Positions 60,606-64,000 of a DNA stretch of 64,000 nt are shown here, piece after piece. The position numbers and the translations under genes are program-made. Origin of the DNA: CAIYRG01 sp964494505 (GTDB lineage Bacteria > Pseudomonadota > Alphaproteobacteria > Micropepsales > Micropepsaceae). The stretch's first letter is position 1. Each line of letters begins with the position of its first letter. The DNA lies in contig CAZBRO010000006.1 of assembly GCA_964494505.1 (NCBI GenBank), positions 62,001 through 126,000 of the forward strand. The letters are read 5' to 3'. Under the pieces are notes generated by a model that was not told the origin of the DNA, ran no database searches, and saw only the letters and a list, made by a program, of their open reading frames with translations.

Positions 60606-61643
60606 TCACGCCGCCTGGCGGCGCGGCAGTTGTCTCGGCTTCACTTTCAGCATCGCATCTACCGCGGCCCGCGCCCGTGCTGCGATCCGGGGGTCGACAA
60701 TCACCTCCGTCGTCAGTGTCTGAAGCGCATTGAGAATCTTCGGCAGCGTGATGCGCTTCATGTGCGGGCAAAGATTGCAGGGCCGCACGAAAGAGATTTC
60801 GGGATATTCGACCGCCACATTGTCGCTCATGGAGCATTCGGTCACCAGCACCACTCGCTTCGGCCGCTTCTGTCCGACATAGGAGATCATGCCGGACGTC
60901 GAGCCAGCGAAATCGGCTTCCGCCACAACTTCGGGCGGGCATTCGGGATGGGCAAGCACCACCACGCCGGGATGGGCCGCACGCAAGGAGCGGATGTCCT
61001 TGACGGAAAAGCGCTCATGCACCTCGCAATGACCTTTCCAGGTGACGATCTTCACGGAGGTTTGCCGAGCCACGTTCTGGGCGAGAAATTCGTCTGGAAT
61101 CATGATGACGGTGTCGACGCCCCATTGGGCGGCGATGGATTCCACCACATCCACGGCGTTCGATGAGGTGCAGCAGATGTCGGATTCGGCCTTCACTTCG
61201 GCCGACGTGTTCACATAGGTGATAATGGGCAGGCCCGGATAGCTCTCTCTCAGAAGCCGCACATCGGCCCCCGAAATCGAGGCTGCAAGCGAGCAGCCGG
61301 CCGCGGTATCGGGAATCAGCACGGTCTTCTGCGGCGAAAGAATCTTGGCCGTCTCCGCCATGAAGTGAACGCCCGCCTGGACGATGACCTTGGCGTCGGT
61401 CTTGGCCGCTTCGCGGGCGAGTTGAAGCGAATCGCCCACGAAATCCGCCACGCAGTGGAAAATCTCCGGTGTCATGTAATTGTGGGCAAGGATGACCGCC
61501 TGGCGTTCACGCTTCAGCGCGTTGATCGCTGCGACATAGGGCGCGAAAACCGGCCATTCGATTTCGGGGATGACATGCTTCACGCGAGCGTAGAGCGGCG
61601 CCGTGCTGGCGGCGATGTCGGGGCTATAGGGCAAGATTTCCAT
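60606..61643 (-). CDS. nadA: Quinolinate synthase
   Basis: A 345-residue [4Fe-4S] quinolinate synthase. Motifs are LAHNYMTPEIFHCVADFVGD, VQAGVHFMAETAKIL, CSLAASI, CTSSNAVDVVES, HPECPPEVV, and the C-terminal CNLCPHMKRI. Three Cys in these motifs bind the cluster. It makes quinolinate from iminoaspartate and dihydroxyacetone phosphate. It is followed closely by nadC; no nadB is present in the window. Two operator-like palindromes lie in the 120-base gap upstream. Confidence 0.96.
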   Translation of the reverse strand: MEILPYSPDIAASTAPLYARVKHVIPEIEWPVFAPYVAAINALKRERQAVILAHNYMTPEIFHCVADFVGDSLQLAREAAKTDAKVIVQAGVHFMAETAKILSPQKTVLIPDTAAGCSLAASISGADVRLLRESYPGLPIITYVNTSAEVKAESDICCTSSNAVDVVESIAAQWGVDTVIMIPDEFLAQNVARQTSVKIVTWKGHCEVHERFSVKDIRSLRAAHPGVVVLAHPECPPEVVAEADFAGSTSGMISYVGQKRPKRVVLVTECSMSDNVAVEYPEISFVRPCNLCPHMKRITLPKILNALQTLTTEVIVDPRIAARARAAVDAMLKVKPRQLPRRQAA

Positions 61644-61656
61644 GAGGTGACCTTTG

Positions 61657-61672
61657 TGCTCTTCTTGAGCAT
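61657..61672. promoter_or_regulatory. NadQ operator candidate 1
   Basis: TGCTCTTCTTGAGCAT, an imperfect palindrome (TGCTC/GAGCA arms), ends 14 bases upstream of the nadA ATG. It differs from candidate 2 in only two positions. Confidence 0.65.
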
Positions 61673-61723
61673 ATATATGGGGTCAAAAAAGGCCGGTACC
61701 AGAGGCCCCGGCTCGGGCGCTTA

Positions 61724-61739
61724 TGCTACTCTTGAGCAT
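61724..61739. promoter_or_regulatory. NadQ operator candidate 2
   Basis: TGCTACTCTTGAGCAT, the second copy, starts 67 bases from the first in the same orientation and lies 25 bases after the nadQ stop. Together they bracket the likely nadA promoter. Confidence 0.65.
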
Positions 61740-61763
61740 TAAGGTCAACCGCCAGCTAGGCGC

Positions 61764-62768
61764 TCAACGGGTGCGATTGGGCGTGACCCGCACCCCCGGG
61801 GCCGGCCGTTCGCGCAAGACCTCGCGCCGGAAACGAAATTGTTCGGCCGGGCGCCCCCCGGACTTACGGGAGAGTCGCCCTGTGCCTTCCACGAGGCCCT
61901 GCGCCTCCACCAGCCGCCGGAAATTCTGCTTGTGAAGCCTGATTCCGGAGAGCGCCTCCACGGTACGCTGCAGTTCCAGAAGCGTGAATTCCGCCGGCAT
62001 CAGCTCGAACACAACCGGGCGGTACTTGATCTTGCCACGCAGCCGGCCCATTGCAGTCGCGAGTATCCGGCGGTGATCGAACTCCATATCGGCTCCCAAG
62101 GGCGGGATCATTCCACCGGCCGGCATGGCCCCCCGGTCGCGTTGGGCTTCCCTTACGAGCCCGGCCTCATAGAGCAGCTCGTAGCGCTCCAGCACCTTTT
62201 CCTCGTCCCAGCCGATACTGTCTGTGCCGAAGCACAGCCGCACGCGGTCGTGGCGCCGCTCGCGCAGTTCCGCGTTGGGCGCACCGCCGACGAAGAGGGC
62301 CAGGCGCGGGACGATCAAGCTGTCGATGATGGCAGGTCTTTCCTCGCGCCAATCTTCCCAAGGGAAATACCCGTACCAGTCGCGCCACAGCGCCTCGGGG
62401 CCACGGCCCTGCTGCGGGCGCGTCAGCGCGAGGTAGCCCACCGAAAGGACGCGAGGGCCTTCCCCGGGGCGGACGAGGTGCCGGCCTCGGTCCCCGAAGG
62501 TGTAGAGCTGCTCGACATAACCAAGCTGGAGTTGGGTCTGTTCTTCGACCCACGTCCGCAACCCCGATTCCAACGTCCGATGGGACAGGGGGTCGAACGT
62601 GCCGAAGGGAAGCGCGTCTGTCACGTCCGCATGATGCACCACGAGCACACGAGGCCTTTCGTCGGCAACCGACACAATCGCCGCCGAAAGCCCTATCAAC
62701 ACCGCGTGAGCTTCGCCGCTCGCCATCTCGGCCTCACGGACTGGTTCGATCTTGCGTGCTGTCGCCAT
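61764..62768 (-). CDS. nadQ: NadQ/NrtR-type NAD biosynthesis regulator
   Basis: A 334-residue protein. The N-terminal half is a Nudix-like fold with a degenerate Nudix box (PFGTFDPLSHRTLESGLRTW), so it probably senses a ligand rather than hydrolyses one. The C-terminal winged helix (FTLLELQRTVEALSGIRLHK, NFRRLVEAQGLVEGTG) should bind DNA. The composition matches COG4111/NadQ, described by comparative genomics as the repressor of NAD synthesis in alphaproteobacteria. It lies directly upstream of nadA-nadC, with two matching palindromes between. Its start overlaps the phosphatase stop (TGATG). Confidence 0.85.
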   Translation of the reverse strand: MATARKIEPVREAEMASGEAHAVLIGLSAAIVSVADERPRVLVVHHADVTDALPFGTFDPLSHRTLESGLRTWVEEQTQLQLGYVEQLYTFGDRGRHLVRPGEGPRVLSVGYLALTRPQQGRGPEALWRDWYGYFPWEDWREERPAIIDSLIVPRLALFVGGAPNAELRERRHDRVRLCFGTDSIGWDEEKVLERYELLYEAGLVREAQRDRGAMPAGGMIPPLGADMEFDHRRILATAMGRLRGKIKYRPVVFELMPAEFTLLELQRTVEALSGIRLHKQNFRRLVEAQGLVEGTGRLSRKSGGRPAEQFRFRREVLRERPAPGVRVTPNRTR

Positions 62769-63289
62769 CAGAGTTCGCTCAAATCGACCGGCATCTCCAC
62801 CACATCGGCTTCCCAGACGGCGCGCCCTTCGCCCATTGCTTCGACGGCAGCGATCATGCGGCCCTCGCGGCCCAGGAGCTCATCGGCATGACTGATCATA
62901 AGCCGGTTCGGGTGAGCGTGGGGCGCACGCAGACGCAGCGCCTTTGCGATCCGGTCTTCGTATCCCGCGCCATGCAGATCGCAAAGGATGATATAGGCGG
63001 CGGCCGTGGAACGGCTGACACCTGCCCAGCAATGCACCAGGAAGGGCGCAGTCCTCCTCCAATCCCGGGCAAATCCGAGCAATTCACCGATATGGCCTCT
63101 GTCCGGGGCGACGCTGCCTTCCGCCGGCCCCACGACATCGTGGACATTGATCCTCAAATGCCGCTCGGGCGGGATCGATTCCGGCGTCGCCACGAAGGGT
63201 TCGACCATCAGTGTCAGTAGGTGCGAAGGCCGGTGACGGCGCACCGTTTCTTCTATGGCGGAATAGGGGGCAATCAGGAGGCGCGTCAT
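62768..63289 (-). CDS. Dual-specificity/tyrosine phosphatase-like protein
   Basis: A 173-residue protein with the phosphatase signature HCWAGVSRSTAAAYI (HCxxGxxRS/T) and a likely general-acid Asp in the NVHDVVGPAEG loop. The fold resembles bacterial dual-specificity phosphatases annotated as tyrosine phosphatase-like. It overlaps nadQ by TGATG, so both are translated together. Substrate unknown; a role in NAD control is possible only by position. Confidence 0.87.
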   Translation of the reverse strand: MTRLLIAPYSAIEETVRRHRPSHLLTLMVEPFVATPESIPPERHLRINVHDVVGPAEGSVAPDRGHIGELLGFARDWRRTAPFLVHCWAGVSRSTAAAYIILCDLHGAGYEDRIAKALRLRAPHAHPNRLMISHADELLGREGRMIAAVEAMGEGRAVWEADVVEMPVDLSEL

Positions 63290-63419
63290 GGAGCAAGTTT
63301 AGCAGCAAAATGCCTCTGTCTTTCAAACTGCCGGGCGTTGCCGTCGCTTTGTAGGAGTTTGCCTGATTCCGGAATGGAATCGGGAGGCTACAATTCCGCG
63401 ACCAGGGGGAGGCGCGCGC

Positions 63420-64000
63420 ATGGTGGACGGAGAGTCTGGGCCGGGTGGTGACGACAACCGGCATAATCTCTACAGCGATTTGCACGGCCGGCAACTCACG
63501 GGCGAGGAGGAAGACAACCACTATTCGGCCGCACGCATCCTGACGATCCTGTTCGGCTATTACCGGCCACAATCGGTTCTGGATGTCGGCTGCGGCATCG
63601 GCTCATGGCTGCGGGCGGCGTCGGAGTTGGGGGTCTGTGACGTCGCGGGAATCGAGGGCCACTGGCTCGACCGCGGGCTGTTGCAGGTCAGTCCGGAATT
63701 CGTCCAGGCGTGCGATCTGGAACGTGGATTCGATTTGAATCGGCGCTTCGATCTGACGATTTCCTTAGAAGTGGCGGAGCACCTCTCGCATGATTCCGCC
63801 CCGGGGTTCGTCGCCTCCCTGGTCCGCCATGCACCGGCAGTGCTTTTTTCGGCGGCCATTCCCCTTCAAGGCGGCCATCATCATGTGAACGAACAGTTCC
63901 TCACTTATTGGGTTGAACTTTTCGCCCACCACGACTACCGCCCCCTCGATTTCATTCGCGGCGAGATCTGGGACAACCCGAATATTCTGTGGTGGCTGCG
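63420..64000 (+). CDS. Class I SAM-dependent methyltransferase (3' end outside window)
   Basis: The first 193 codons are visible. The ATG at 63420 lies after a GGGGGAGG site. The SAM motif is VLDVGCGIGSWLRAASELG, followed by AGIEGHWLDR (acidic loop) and LTISLEVAEHLSHD. A HHHVNEQFLTYW segment follows, as seen in methyltransferases near glycan or surface-sugar genes. It is divergent from the phosphatase gene, with 130 bases between. The substrate cannot be told from this part. Confidence 0.88.
   Translation, partial: MVDGESGPGGDDNRHNLYSDLHGRQLTGEEEDNHYSAARILTILFGYYRPQSVLDVGCGIGSWLRAASELGVCDVAGIEGHWLDRGLLQVSPEFVQACDLERGFDLNRRFDLTISLEVAEHLSHDSAPGFVASLVRHAPAVLFSAAIPLQGGHHHVNEQFLTYWVELFAHHDYRPLDFIRGEIWDNPNILWWL

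Noticed and set aside
1..64000. CRISPR arrays, insertion sequences and prophage genes.
   Set aside because: No regularly spaced repeats, transposase motifs or phage structural genes were seen anywhere in the window.

Overview
The window looks like chromosomal DNA of a GC-rich alphaproteobacterium. The evidence is a CcrM-type GANTC DNA methyltransferase beside rnhB, a double cold-shock-domain protein, an NDUFS4-like complex I accessory subunit, a NadQ-type NAD regulator, separate glyQ and glyS, pyruvate phosphate dikinase, a SleB-type hydrolase and an ETF-QO. I cannot fix the genus; the secreted DUF6152-type proteins would fit a soil lineage such as Micropepsales/Rhizomicrobium, but that is a guess. 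I see no insertion sequence, prophage or CRISPR array. Genes are densely packed on both strands, often with 1-4 base overlaps.

Region by region. 1-6.6 kb (minus strand): a molybdenum-cofactor gene cut by the left edge, an OmpR/EnvZ-type two-component pair, and a CO/xanthine-dehydrogenase-family cluster coxG-coxS-coxM-xdhC that lacks the catalytic large subunit. 6.7-10.4 kb: cold-shock protein, DUF192 protein, tRNA-Pro, an M91 effector-like metallopeptidase, an NDUFS4-like subunit, tRNA-Arg, then a gene-poor accessory stretch. 10.4-18.1 kb (minus): a secreted diheme cytochrome, a YVTN beta-propeller protein and a complete RND efflux operon in the order outer-membrane factor, adaptor, pump. 18.5-21.2 kb: DUF938 methyltransferase, a small conserved protein and SelO. 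21.2-25.8 kb: aprM-aprB-aprA divergent from sat, which together would interconvert sulfite and sulfate through APS. 25.9-34.1 kb: phosphodiesterase, GST, glyoxalase-fold protein, secreted beta-lactamase-fold protein, two MFS transporters, a type III CoA-transferase and a DUF302 protein.

34.1-37.2 kb (minus): radical SAM protein, rnhB and ccrM, with six GANTC sites packed upstream of ccrM. 37.3-39.8 kb: three secreted proteins including a DUF6152 protein and a larger partner. 39.8-44.7 kb (minus): uracil-DNA glycosylase, lytic transglycosylase, moaB and secD, with no secF beside it. 44.8-49.1 kb: ETF-QO, a TPR lipoprotein and ispE. Then a convergent polyprenyl diphosphate synthase and a coupled run DUF2007, methyltransferase, SemiSWEET, glyQ, glyS. 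After that come a second secreted protein related to the one at 38.5 kb, ppdK, a SleB-type hydrolase, and the NAD unit (dual-specificity phosphatase, nadQ, nadA, nadC) with two near-identical operator-like palindromes. The right edge cuts a SAM methyltransferase.

The most unusual points are: glyS carrying both an in-frame palindromic repeat and a 240-base patch of 42% GC in a gene of roughly 65-70% GC; the GANTC cluster at ccrM; the aprMBA/sat pair; the twin nad operators; the M91 peptidase beside a tRNA; the two related uncharacterised secreted proteins; and the cox cluster without coxL.
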